Source: Marinobacter arenosus
GTDB taxonomy: Bacteria; Pseudomonadota; Gammaproteobacteria; Pseudomonadales; Oleiphilaceae
Length of the DNA: 64,000 nt
Assembly (NCBI RefSeq): GCF_019264345.1
Contig: NZ_JAHVAO010000001.1
Location: 2,480,001-2,544,000 of the forward strand
Reading direction: 5' to 3'
In this document: positions 28,514 through 39,431 of the stretch, piece after piece
How the letters are laid out: each line of letters starts with the position of its first letter
Numbering within the stretch: the stretch's first letter is position 1
The notes under the pieces: model-generated
Database searches by the model: none
What the model was told of the DNA's origin: nothing
What the model saw: the letters and a program-made list of their open reading frames with translations, nothing else
Program-made: the position numbers and the translations under genes

Positions 28514-29811
28514 GCTTCGGGTTTCTCCAGTACGGCGTAGAAGAAGCCGTCATGGCTGTTCGGATCGGGAAGCAGTTGCCGCCCCGCGCCCATGTCCCGT
28601 CCCCATGAAACCTCCGGTTCCACGAGCACGGTCGTGTCCTGCTGTTTACGGAATCGCTGGATTATACGGTGGTTTTCCTGGGGGAACACTGAACAGGTCG
28701 CATACACCAGTCGCCCGCCGGGTTTGAGAATAGACCACATGGCCTCCAGCAGGCCAAGTTGAATGCCGGCCAGGGGCACGATGTCCGTTTCCCGCCGCAG
28801 CAGCTTGATGTCCGGGTGTCGCCGGATGACACCACTGGCACTGCAGGGTACGTCCAGCAGAATCCGGTCGAAGGCGTTGCCATCCCACCACTGTTCGGTG
28901 TTCGCCGCGTCGGCCTGGATCAGGGTGGCTGTCAGGTCCAGCCGGTCGAGGTTCTCCTGCACCCGTGGCAGGCGCGCGGCGGATTCGTCGATCGCCACCA
29001 CTTCGGCCAGATCGCCGCAGGCTTCCAGAATGGCGCAGGTCTTGCCGCCGGGCGCGGCGCAGGCATCCAGTACCCGCTGGCCGGGACCCAGATCCAGCAG
29101 TGTCGTACACAGTTGGGCGGCCTCGTCCTGGACGCTGACGGCGCCATCGGCAAACCACGGCAGGTGCTCCACGGGCACCGGCCGGTCAAGCTGGATACCG
29201 AAGGGTGCAAACCGGGTGGGTGCCGCTTCGATGCTCGCCTCGGCCAGCAGGGCCAGGTAATCGTCCCGGCTGAAACGGAGCGCGTTCACCCGCAGCGTCA
29301 TCGGCGCCTGGGCGTTATTGGCGTCGAGAATTCCTGACCAGTCGTCGGGCCAGTTGTGGCGGAGCTTTTCCACCATCCAGGCCGGGTGGCTGAACCGGTC
29401 CGCATCGTTCGCCGGTTCCGGCGCGCCTTCCCGTTCGGCAGCGCGCAGCACGCCATTCACCAGTCCGGTGAGGTGTGGTTTGTCCAGTGCCCGGCAGGCC
29501 TCCACGGTCTCATTGAGAATGGCGTAGTTGGCTTGCTCGCTGAACCGGAGCTGAAACAGCGCGACCAGCATCAGGTGGTGAACGATGCGATCGGGCGTGC
29601 GCAGTGGTTTTTTCAGTCGGCCCCGCAGCTCGCCGTCAAGGCGGTGGAACCAGCGGCAGGTGCCGTAGCACAGCGCCTGCAGGACCGGGCGTTCGTTGAT
29701 GGCAAGTCGGGACAGTGCCGGCGGCAGGCACTGGGACAGCGACTGGCCGTTTTCCACTGCCAGCAATACGCCGGCGGCGACGGCCCGCATTGGCTGACCG
29801 GAGCCTCCCAT
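28510..29811 (-). CDS. rsmB: RsmB, 16S rRNA m5C967 methyltransferase
   Basis: A 433-residue SAM-dependent RNA methyltransferase. A NusB-like domain comes first (about residues 1-140). The catalytic part has the SAM motif [11 protein letters not shown], the motif [19 protein letters not shown] with one catalytic Cys, and [11 protein letters not shown] with the second. It modifies C967 of 16S rRNA. It starts one base after the fmt stop and overlaps trkA. Confidence 0.96.
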   Translation of the reverse strand: MGGSGQPMRAVAAGVLLAVENGQSLSQCLPPALSRLAINERPVLQALCYGTCRWFHRLDGELRGRLKKPLRTPDRIVHHLMLVALFQLRFSEQANYAILNETVEACRALDKPHLTGLVNGVLRAAEREGAPEPANDADRFSHPAWMVEKLRHNWPDDWSGILDANNAQAPMTLRVNALRFSRDDYLALLAEASIEAAPTRFAPFGIQLDRPVPVEHLPWFADGAVSVQDEAAQLCTTLLDLGPGQRVLDACAAPGGKTCAILEACGDLAEVVAIDESAARLPRVQENLDRLDLTATLIQADAANTEQWWDGNAFDRILLDVPCSASGVIRRHPDIKLLRRETDIVPLAGIQLGLLEAMWSILKPGGRLVYATCSVFPQENHRIIQRFRKQQDTTVLVEPEVSWGRDMGAGRQLLPDPNSHDGFFYAVLEKPEA

Positions 29812-29812
29812 C

Positions 29813-30748
29813 TCAGTGCAACTCCTGGCCGGGCAGCAGAAGCTGTTTGCCGCCGTTGATCAGGTCGCTGGCGCTCTGGGCCCGGGATCCCGACAGTTGC
29901 AGGCGGGTGATGCGCAGGGTGCCGGTGCCGCAGGCCACATCAATGCCCTCCCGTTCCCGCCGCAGGACGGTACCCGCAGGCTTCTGGCTGGCCTCGGGGA
30001 GGACCGAGGCCGCATGGACCCGGATGCGCTGTTGGTCGAGGTCGGTGTAGGTGCCAGGCCAGGGATTGAACGCCCGAACCAGGCGCTCGATGGTCGCGGC
30101 GTCGCCGGACCAGTCGATGTGGCCCTCGTGCTTGCTCAGCTTGTGGGCATAACAGGCGGCATCGTCGTTCTGGGCCTCGCCGGTCAGCTCCCCTTTTTCC
30201 AGCAGCCGCAGGGCTTCGACAATGGCATCGCCCCCCAGCGCAGCCAGCCGGTCATGAAGGCTGCCGCCGGTATCACCGGCTTCGATGGCGGTCATGGATT
30301 TGAGCAGCATGGCGCCGGTGTCGAGCCCCTCGTCCATCTGCATGATGGTGATGCCGGTTTCGGCATCGCCGGCGGCAATGGCGCGGTGGATCGGCGCTGC
30401 GCCGCGCCAGCGGGGCAGCAGGGAGGCGTGGATGTTCAGGCAGCCGTGCACCGGAATGTCGAGCACGGCTTTGGGCAGGATCAGGCCGTAGGCGGCGACG
30501 ATCATCACGTCCGGTTTCAGGTCCGCCAGCTCCTGCTGGGCCGCGTCCGATTTCAGGCTTTCCGGTTGAAACACCGGGATACCGGCGTCGAGGGCCACCT
30601 GCTTGACCGGGCTTGGGGTCAGCTTGCGCCCGCGGCCGGCGGGTCGGTCCGGCTGGGAGTAGACGCCGACCACGGTATGGTGGGTGTTCAGCAGGGCTGT
30701 CAGAGCGGTGGCTGCAAAGTCGGGGGTGCCAGCAAAAACAAGTCGCAC
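29813..30748 (-). CDS. fmt: Fmt, methionyl-tRNA formyltransferase
   Basis: A 311-residue enzyme that formylates initiator Met-tRNA using 10-formyl-THF. The N terminus MRLVFAGTPDFAA and the catalytic block HASLLPRWRGAAPIHRAI (Asn-His-Asp site) are diagnostic. The C-terminal OB-like domain is present. It lies between def and rsmB, but a terminator-like hairpin separates it from def. Confidence 0.97.
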   Translation of the reverse strand: MRLVFAGTPDFAATALTALLNTHHTVVGVYSQPDRPAGRGRKLTPSPVKQVALDAGIPVFQPESLKSDAAQQELADLKPDVMIVAAYGLILPKAVLDIPVHGCLNIHASLLPRWRGAAPIHRAIAAGDAETGITIMQMDEGLDTGAMLLKSMTAIEAGDTGGSLHDRLAALGGDAIVEALRLLEKGELTGEAQNDDAACYAHKLSKHEGHIDWSGDAATIERLVRAFNPWPGTYTDLDQQRIRVHAASVLPEASQKPAGTVLRREREGIDVACGTGTLRITRLQLSGSRAQSASDLINGGKQLLLPGQELH

Positions 30749-30782
30749 GGGGCTGAAGTCTCTGTTCCGTTGAATACGAAAA

Positions 30783-30802
30783 GACCGGGTCGCGACCCGG
30801 TC
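30783..30802 (-). terminator. Hairpin with T-run between def and fmt
   Basis: A perfect 9-bp stem (GACCGGGTC/GACCCGGTC, 2-nt loop). On the minus strand it is followed by TTTT. It would end or attenuate transcripts leaving def before fmt. Confidence 0.75.
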
Positions 30803-30846
30803 CGAAGTCTGTTTACCTGTCCTGGCGGCGTTCCACGCTTGCCCGG

Positions 30847-31350
30847 TCAGGCGCTCTTCTTGTGCAGCTTTTCCAGCTTCTTGCGAATCCGGTTACGCTT
30901 CAGGGCGCTGAGATAATCGACAAACAGCTTGCCGTTCAGGTGATCCATCTCGTGCTGGATACACACTGCAAGCAGTCCGCGGGCTTCGAGCTCGTAGGGC
31001 TGGCCGTCGCGGTCAATGGCCCGGATCATGCAGTGTTCGATGCGGCTGACGTCTTCGTAGAAGCCCGGTACCGACAGGCAGCCTTCCTGCATGTCCTCCA
31101 GCTCGCCATCAAGCACCTCGACCTCGGGGTTGATGAACACCCTCGGCTCGCTCTTGTCCTCCGACAGATCCATCACGATGATCTGCTTGTGAACATTCAC
31201 CTGGGTGGCGGCCAGACCAATGCCGGGCGCATCGTACATGGTCTCGAACATGTCGTCGATGAGCTTGCGGATGTCGTCCGTTACCTCGTCCACCGGCTTG
31301 GCGATGGTGCGCAGACGGGGATCCGGGTATTCGAGAATATCTAGTATCAT
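30847..31350 (-). CDS. def: Def, peptide deformylase
   Basis: A 167-residue metalloprotease that removes the formyl group from new proteins. The three motifs are present: [17 protein letters not shown] (metal-binding Cys) and QHEMDHLNG (HExxH). The length matches E. coli Def (169). It lies divergently from the LysM gene across a 407-nt AT-rich gap. Confidence 0.97.
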   Translation of the reverse strand: MILDILEYPDPRLRTIAKPVDEVTDDIRKLIDDMFETMYDAPGIGLAATQVNVHKQIIVMDLSEDKSEPRVFINPEVEVLDGELEDMQEGCLSVPGFYEDVSRIEHCMIRAIDRDGQPYELEARGLLAVCIQHEMDHLNGKLFVDYLSALKRNRIRKKLEKLHKKSA

Positions 31351-31757
31351 GACGCTCGTTTATTGACCTGTATATCTGAGTGCAGTGTTAACGTTTGTAT
31401 CCCGTGTAAATTTCTGCAAGCGAGTGAAACTGATCGCCAAAATGCGACAGCGTACTGCGCAAAAAATCACCCTTTACCTAAGATGATCGGGACGGAACCG
31501 CAGGATTCAACGGCTGCCGGCAGCGTTAACGCGATTTCTCTATTATCCAACAATTCGTCGATTGAGTACAAACTGATCAGTTAATAGTTAAAATCTTTCG
31601 CCGGAAGGATAGAATTTACTGGAAGAACAAAAGATAACATCACAAATTCCGGGACTTCTTCTATAGTATCAGGAATAACAACGTAATAAGCTGCGGATAA
31701 CTGGCTGCATCCAAAAAGAATGCAAAGACTCAAGGCACGCGATCAAGGACTTACACA
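31351..31757. other. 407-nt AT-rich divergent intergenic region (def / LysM gene)
   Basis: This gap holds the promoters of def (minus) and the LysM gene (plus). It is clearly more AT-rich than its surroundings, especially about 31560-31700. A TATAGT box at 31662-31667 could serve the LysM gene, but no good -35 pairs with it. A 73-codon frame at 31363-31584 has atypical composition and no recognisable product, so I do not call it a gene. Confidence 0.5.
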
Positions 31758-32774
31758 ATGAGGAAACTGCTGTACGCTCTGGCAGCATTTACGCTGCTGT
31801 TCACCTCCTGGGCCCAGGCTGCACCGGAGCTGCGGTCGGATCATCCCGAGCGTTACACTGTCGTAAAGGGTGACACCCTCTGGGATATTTCGGGGCGTTT
31901 TCTGAATAACCCGTGGTACTGGCCTGAAATCTGGCACGTAAACCCCCAGGTTGCGAATCCTCATCTGATCTACCCCGGTGATCGCCTGGCCCTGGTGTAC
32001 ATCGGCGGGGAGCCCCGCGTGACCAAGGTGGCTTCCAGCGATGTCGTCAAGCTGTCGCCCAAGGTTCGCTCCGAGCCCATCGATACGCCGATTCCCGCCA
32101 TTCCGCTGGACGCCATCAGCAGCTTCCTGACCGACACCCGCATCGTGACACCGGAAGAACTGAACGGCGCGCCCTACGTGCTGGAAGGTGAAGACGGCCG
32201 GATCATCACCGGTGCCGGCGATCGCATTTATGCCCGTGGTGAGAAACCGGCGGACAAGGTGGGCATCTTCCGCCGCACCAAGGAATTCGTGGATCCGGAA
32301 ACCGGTGAGTTTCTCGGTCTGGAGGCCCGCAGCATCGGCGCCGGCAACGTCACCGCGGAAAACGGCGATGTGCTGACTCTGCGCCTGACCAAGTCCAACC
32401 AGGAAATCCGTATCGGTGACCGTCTGCTCACCAACGTCAACCGTCCGATTGCCACCAGCTTCGTGCCCAGTGCCCCCGACCAGGACGTGGAAGGCGTGAT
32501 GATCGCCGTCGATGGCGGTGTCAGCCAGATCGGTCAGTTTGATGTGGTCACCATTAACCGCGGCGAGCGCGATGGCCTGGAGCCAGGTAACGTCATGGCG
32601 GTGCTCAAGAGCGGCAACATGGTTCGCGATCCGGTTACCGGGGAAACCATCGAACTGCCGTCCGAGCGTGCCGGCCTGATGATGGTCTTCAAGGCCTACG
32701 AAAAGATGAGCTACGGCCTGGTACTGCAGGCCACCCGCCCCCTCTCTGTGGGCGACAAGGTGACCAACCCCTGA
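31758..32774 (+). CDS. LysM-domain exported protein upstream of dprA
   Basis: A 338-residue exported protein. It has a signal peptide (MRKLLYALAAFTLLF, cleavage near AQA-AP), then a LysM peptidoglycan-binding domain at about residues 33-80 (YTVVKGDTLWDISGRFLNNPWYW through YPGDRLAL). The remainder is a beta-rich domain of unknown function. Genes of this kind are commonly found directly upstream of dprA in pseudomonads and relatives. It probably binds the cell wall; no enzymatic motif is seen. Confidence 0.88.
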   Translation: MRKLLYALAAFTLLFTSWAQAAPELRSDHPERYTVVKGDTLWDISGRFLNNPWYWPEIWHVNPQVANPHLIYPGDRLALVYIGGEPRVTKVASSDVVKLSPKVRSEPIDTPIPAIPLDAISSFLTDTRIVTPEELNGAPYVLEGEDGRIITGAGDRIYARGEKPADKVGIFRRTKEFVDPETGEFLGLEARSIGAGNVTAENGDVLTLRLTKSNQEIRIGDRLLTNVNRPIATSFVPSAPDQDVEGVMIAVDGGVSQIGQFDVVTINRGERDGLEPGNVMAVLKSGNMVRDPVTGETIELPSERAGLMMVFKAYEKMSYGLVLQATRPLSVGDKVTNP

Positions 32775-32802
32775 TGCCCTAGCATCCCGGGTTTGAATGA
32801 TG

Positions 32803-32829
32803 GCCGGGCCAGGAAGGTCCGGCTTTTTT
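32803..32829 (+). terminator. Rho-independent terminator after the LysM gene
   Basis: An 8-bp stem (GCCGGGCC / GGTCCGGC with one G-U pair), a 5-nt loop and a run of six T. It lies 20 nt before the dprA start, so it should separate or attenuate transcription between the two genes. Confidence 0.85.
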
Positions 32830-32848
32830 CGTTTTCAAGGATGACACT

Positions 32849-34033
32849 GTGACTGAGTTGCCTTCTCCCGTGGCCCGGAATCCGGGCACCGTTGCCGACC
32901 ATACCGACCGTTGGCTGGCCCTGGCCAACCTGCCCGGTCTGGGCCTGCGCCGCAGGCGCAAGCTGGCGTCCGCCTACCCCCTGTTGACTGACCTGCTGAG
33001 CCTGAACCCGGCCACGCTCAGGGCCTGTGGCCTTCCGGCGGAAACCGGGGCGGCCATCCGGGCGTGGCAACAGGGTGATGCCGACCACCCGCTGGTGGCC
33101 AGGGTGCAGCAGATCCGGCACGACTGCGAGCGCTTGGCCATCTCCATCGTTACCTGCCAGGACCCTGATTATCCCGAGGCCCTCGGCCACATCCACGACG
33201 CGCCGCTGGTGCTCTATGCCCGGGGCGACCTCTCCCTGCTGGCCCGGAACCAGATCGGCATCGTCGGCAGTCGCCACGCCAGCGTCGCCGGCCTGGATCA
33301 TGCCCGCACCTTCGCCGCAGAACTCAGCGCCCGACACCTGCTGGTGACCAGTGGCCTGGCGCTTGGTGTCGACGGCGCCGCCCACGCCGGCGCCCTGGAC
33401 CAGGGCTTCGCCACCCTGGCGGTGATTGGCAGTGGCCTCGACCGGATCTACCCGAGCCAGCACCGACGGCTCGGGCAGCGCGTGATCGAGCACGGGCTGA
33501 TGGTGTCGGAATACCCGCCGGGCACGCCGGCCCGGGCCGCACATTTCCCCCAGCGCAACCGCATCATCAGTGGCCTCAGCCGGGGTGTGCTGGTGGTGGA
33601 AGCCGGGCTGAAAAGCGGTTCGCTGATCACCGCCCGGCTGGCGCTGGAGCAGGGTCGGGAGGTCTTTGCCATTCCCGGCTCGGTGCACAGCCCGGTGGCC
33701 CGCGGCTGTCACCACCTGATCAAGCAGGGCGCGCGCCTGGTGGAAACCGTGGACGATGTCCTCGAGGAACTCGGCACCTGGTGGTCCTTCTCCGGGGCTG
33801 ACAATCCGGCTGTCCCGCCCGACGCAGAGCGGGCTGGCCGCCGTCCGGAGCTGGCCGGTCTGGCGCAGCGGGAAATCGCGGTGTTTGAGGCTTTAGGGTA
33901 TGATCCGCAGTCAACAGATGCACTGAGTTCAGTAACCGGTCTGCCGGCGGACCAGCTCATGCAGTCCCTGCTGCTTCTGGAATTGCAGGGTCTGGTGGGT
34001 TCGGCGCCGGGTGGTTTCCAGCGGATCGCCTGA
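32849..34033 (+). CDS. dprA: DprA/Smf DNA-processing protein
   Basis: A 394-residue protein that binds single-stranded DNA and loads RecA during natural transformation in competent species. An HhH/SAM-like N-terminal region is followed by the Rossmann-like DprA core (GIVGSRHASVAG, TSGLALGVDGAAHAGAL, FPQRNRIISGLS) and a winged-helix C terminus. The start is GTG with AAGG upstream. It overlaps the 5' leader of tsaC. Confidence 0.95.
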   Translation: MTELPSPVARNPGTVADHTDRWLALANLPGLGLRRRRKLASAYPLLTDLLSLNPATLRACGLPAETGAAIRAWQQGDADHPLVARVQQIRHDCERLAISIVTCQDPDYPEALGHIHDAPLVLYARGDLSLLARNQIGIVGSRHASVAGLDHARTFAAELSARHLLVTSGLALGVDGAAHAGALDQGFATLAVIGSGLDRIYPSQHRRLGQRVIEHGLMVSEYPPGTPARAAHFPQRNRIISGLSRGVLVVEAGLKSGSLITARLALEQGREVFAIPGSVHSPVARGCHHLIKQGARLVETVDDVLEELGTWWSFSGADNPAVPPDAERAGRRPELAGLAQREIAVFEALGYDPQSTDALSSVTGLPADQLMQSLLLLELQGLVGSAPGGFQRIA

Positions 34034-34076
34034 GCCCGGTGCGAGCGTTCATCCGACAGCGACCCTGGATATCGAC

Positions 34077-36404
<2,328 letters not shown>

Positions 36405-36458
36405 GCGGGCGGCCGGGGTTTGGGCGATGCTCAGGGTCAACTTAACTAAGGGTTTTCC

Positions 36459-37232
36459 ATGGATATTCTTACCCTCGTCGGGCTTGTCGCCGGTGTCCTG
36501 ATTGTCGGCATGGCCATGCTGGCCAATGCCTCGCTGCTGACCTTCCTGAACCTGCCCGGCCTGGCCATCGTTCTGGGCGGCACCTTTGCCGTGACCCTGA
36601 TCAAGTTCCGCATGCCCTCGGTCATGAGCGCCTTCCGGCTGGCCTTCAGCGCCGCCTTCATCGATCGGGTTGACCGTCCGGCTGAGTTGATCCGGGAGGT
36701 TGGCGCGCTCGCCATGGTGGTGCGCAAGGAGGGTATCCTGGGCCTGGAAAACCACGAGACCGACAACGTCTTCCTGCGCAAGGCCATTAACCTGTGTGTC
36801 GATGGCCATCCGCCGGAACTGGTGGAAGAAGCCCTGGCCCAGGAAGCCCGACAGTCGTCCGAGCGTTACGAAGTGGCCGAGCGGGTGTTCCGGGGCATTG
36901 GCGAATCGGCGCCGGCCATCGGCATGCTGGGTACCCTGGTTGGCCTGGTGCAGATGCTGAACACCCTGGATGATCCCTCCTCCATCGGCCCGGCCATGGC
37001 CATTGCCCTGCTGACCACCCTGTATGGCGCGTTTATCGCCCAGCTGATCGCGCTGCCCCTGGCGGACAAGCTGCAGCTCAAGGCGGAAGACGAAACCCGC
37101 AACCAGATGCTGATCATCACCTCGATCAAGAACATCATGCGCGGTGAGAACCCGCGGGTCATGACCGAGCTGCTGTCGTCCTTCGTTCACCCGGATCAGC
37201 GGACCGGCCTGGCGCCGGAGCGGGAGGCCTGA
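36459..37232 (+). CDS. pomA: PomA/MotA-type flagellar stator protein
   Basis: A 257-residue inner-membrane protein with four membrane segments. It starts MDILTLVGLVAGVLIVG and has PAIGMLGTLVGLVQML plus a second transmembrane pair, the MotA/TolQ/ExbB signature. Its length and sequence are closer to PomA than to E. coli MotA. With the next gene, 4 nt downstream, it forms the stator that drives the flagellar motor. No flagellar structural genes lie in the window. Confidence 0.93.
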   Translation: MDILTLVGLVAGVLIVGMAMLANASLLTFLNLPGLAIVLGGTFAVTLIKFRMPSVMSAFRLAFSAAFIDRVDRPAELIREVGALAMVVRKEGILGLENHETDNVFLRKAINLCVDGHPPELVEEALAQEARQSSERYEVAERVFRGIGESAPAIGMLGTLVGLVQMLNTLDDPSSIGPAMAIALLTTLYGAFIAQLIALPLADKLQLKAEDETRNQMLIITSIKNIMRGENPRVMTELLSSFVHPDQRTGLAPEREA

Positions 37233-37236
37233 GGCC

Positions 37237-38070
37237 TTGGAAGTCGTCCAGCAGAAAAATCGCAGCCGCCTGAAGACCTCGACGCCGGCCTGGATCGTCA
37301 CCTTTGCCGACCTGGCGACGCTGTTGCTGACCTTCTTCATTCTGTTGCTGTCGTTTGCGGAAATGGACGTGGACAAGTACCGCGCCATGGCCAACTCTAT
37401 GGCGGTGGCCCTCGGATCGAGCAACGTGGTGGGTGAGGATGTCGGGGGGTCGCCGATTACACTGATCGAATCGGACACCGTGTCGCTGCCCGAGCCCACC
37501 GAAAGCCAGGCCCGCGAACCGGAATTCATCGACGAGCGGGACGACTCGGTGGCGGAGACCAAAATCCCCGGTGGCGTCATCGACCTGGCCAGTCGCCTGA
37601 TCCGGGAGCTGGAAACGGAGGTGGCGTCGGAAGCCCTGAACGTGAACTACGACGACCAGCAGGTGGTGATCCGCTTCTCCGAGGAGGCCACGTTCCGCTC
37701 GGGCGAGGCCGACATCAAGCCGGAAATGATTCCGATCATCGAGCGGGTCGTGAACGTGCTGTCCGAATGCTCGGGCAATGTGTTTGTGTCCGGCTATACC
37801 GATGACCGGCCGATCTCCAGTAGCCGGTTCCGCTCCAACTGGGATCTGTCGGCGGCGCGGGCGGTCTCGGTGGTGCACGAGCTGGTGCTGAACCGACAGG
37901 TGCCGGCCGAACGGGTGGTAGCCGCTGGCCGGGCCGAAACCAATGCGCTGGTGCCCAACAACTCACCGGAAAACCGGGCCCTGAACCGCCGGGTGGAGAT
38001 TGCCATCCGTGATCCCGAGTGCCAGGACTCGGCCGCAGCCGGCGAGCTGCCGGTGGAGATCCTGCCCTAG
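37237..38070 (+). CDS. pomB: PomB/MotB-type flagellar stator protein
   Basis: A 277-residue protein with one N-terminal membrane helix (WIVTFADLATLLLTFFILLLSF) holding the ion-channel Asp25. A C-terminal OmpA-like peptidoglycan-binding domain follows (SGYTDDRPI, NRRVEIAI). Similarity to Vibrio PomB (TFADL, SFSEMDV versus SFAEMDV) favours a sodium-driven stator, though the coupling ion is an inference. The start appears to be TTG at 37237, 4 nt after pomA. Confidence 0.92.
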   Translation: MEVVQQKNRSRLKTSTPAWIVTFADLATLLLTFFILLLSFAEMDVDKYRAMANSMAVALGSSNVVGEDVGGSPITLIESDTVSLPEPTESQAREPEFIDERDDSVAETKIPGGVIDLASRLIRELETEVASEALNVNYDDQQVVIRFSEEATFRSGEADIKPEMIPIIERVVNVLSECSGNVFVSGYTDDRPISSSRFRSNWDLSAARAVSVVHELVLNRQVPAERVVAAGRAETNALVPNNSPENRALNRRVEIAIRDPECQDSAAAGELPVEILP

Positions 38071-38088
38071 GGCGTGGCCCGTGGGGCA

Positions 38089-39216
38089 TCACTGGTCCAG
38101 CCAGCTTTGGAACCATTGCTCGCGCAGCTCCAGAGTCTTTGAATACCAGACATGGTCCCGGAAGATCGCGTTGTCCATGTGCGCCGGGTCGGTCGGCATG
38201 TGCGGCTGCATCGACACGCCCATGTCGGTATGCAGCCCGATACGCTTCTGGGCCGATGTCCGGGTCGGCCCGTAACTGATCAGGTTCGCCTGCGCCGCCA
38301 TTCGGTCAGTGCGGGTGGCAAAGCGCAGGGTTTCCTGGCCAATGCCCAGAACCTCCGGCAGCCACAGTGCCACGACCCCGACGGCGAGCCCGGCGACCGC
38401 CGGCCGCGCCCAGGCAGGCGCGATGAGGCGATGACTGGCCTCGGAACTGTAGTTCAGCAACACCACGAACAACCACGCCAGCCCGGCGCACAGCACCCCC
38501 TCCAGGGCAAACAACAGGAACTCGTAGCTGTGTTCAACGCGGGTGAAATCCACCAGGAACAGGGCCGGACGATCGAAGATCACGTTGGCAATAATGTAGC
38601 CGGTGGCTGCCGCCACCGTCACCGGCGCGAAGGCCCGCAAGTAGTAATGGCGCAGGATGACTTCGTGGGCAAAGACCAGACCGGCGATCGGCGCGTTGAA
38701 GGCGGTGGAGATCGCCGCGGCCACGCCACAGGCAATGGCGATCGACCGCTGGTGGCGGAGATTGAGTCGCACTCGGGCAGCGAGGTTGCCGAACAGCGCG
38801 CCCAGATAGACCAGCGGACCGTACTGGCCAACCGACGCTCCGCTGCCCAGGGAGATCAGTGCCGCCAGGGTGGATGCCAGGCCGCTGCCCAGGCCCGGCG
38901 TGGGCCCGGGCATCTGGGCCGCGAGGATGGCGTCGGGCGGCGCAAGGCCGCGCTTTTCCCGAATCAGAAACTGCACCACCAGGCCCACCAGGAGTCCGCC
39001 CAGGGTGGGGACCAGCAGCGTGGCGGCCGCGACCAGTCCGGGCTGGTTGTCGGCCAGAACCCGGGCATAGGGGGAAATCAGCAGACGATCGTTGAGATAG
39101 TGGACCGCTTCCACGAAGCCGATGGCCGCCAGCGAGCCAGCCGTCCCCACGACAACGGCCACCACCGTCACCATGCCCACCTGGTACACAATCTGTTGAA
39201 CGCCGGTCCTGTCCAT
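38089..39216 (-). pseudogene. Chimeric gene: truncated ClC chloride channel fused to the C-terminal tail of an ABC-transporter binding protein
   Basis: A 375-residue frame. Residues 1 to about 298 are a ClC channel/transporter: GLGSGL, GSGASVGQYGP (filter region), FNAPIAGLVFAHEV and PEVLGIG. The sequence stops near the helix-K/L boundary, so the last third of the ClC fold, including the conserved chloride-coordinating Tyr, is missing. Residues 300-375 do not look like ClC. The segment AAQANLISYGPTRTSAQ, then MPTDPAHMDNAIF, then an end in QWFQSWLDQ, matches the C terminus of PotD-type polyamine-binding proteins (YGPT, PTxPxxxxNA, xxWL). An in-frame deletion fusion is my inference. Codon use is normal throughout, and no stop or frameshift is seen. 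Confidence 0.6.
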
Positions 39217-39431
39217 ACTGCAAGTAAAGTCTGCTTTGGCCCTACCCTCAACGGCAGGCCGGCATCCTGTGTCCTCAGCGCCTCACCTGGCCCCCTCGCC
39301 GGGTGCCGTTTTTGGACGGCTGAATGTCGTATTGGAATCACTTCGGGCCCGGAATCGGGGCCACATTGAAGTGGAGGTCGGTGTGCCCGGGGCGGGGTGC
39401 GCCTGTCGGGATCGTGTAAGGGGACGCAAAC

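Noticed and set aside
31363..31584. A 73-codon frame in the def/LysM gap
   Set aside because: Atypical composition, no ribosome-binding site that I can see, and it lies over the expected promoters.
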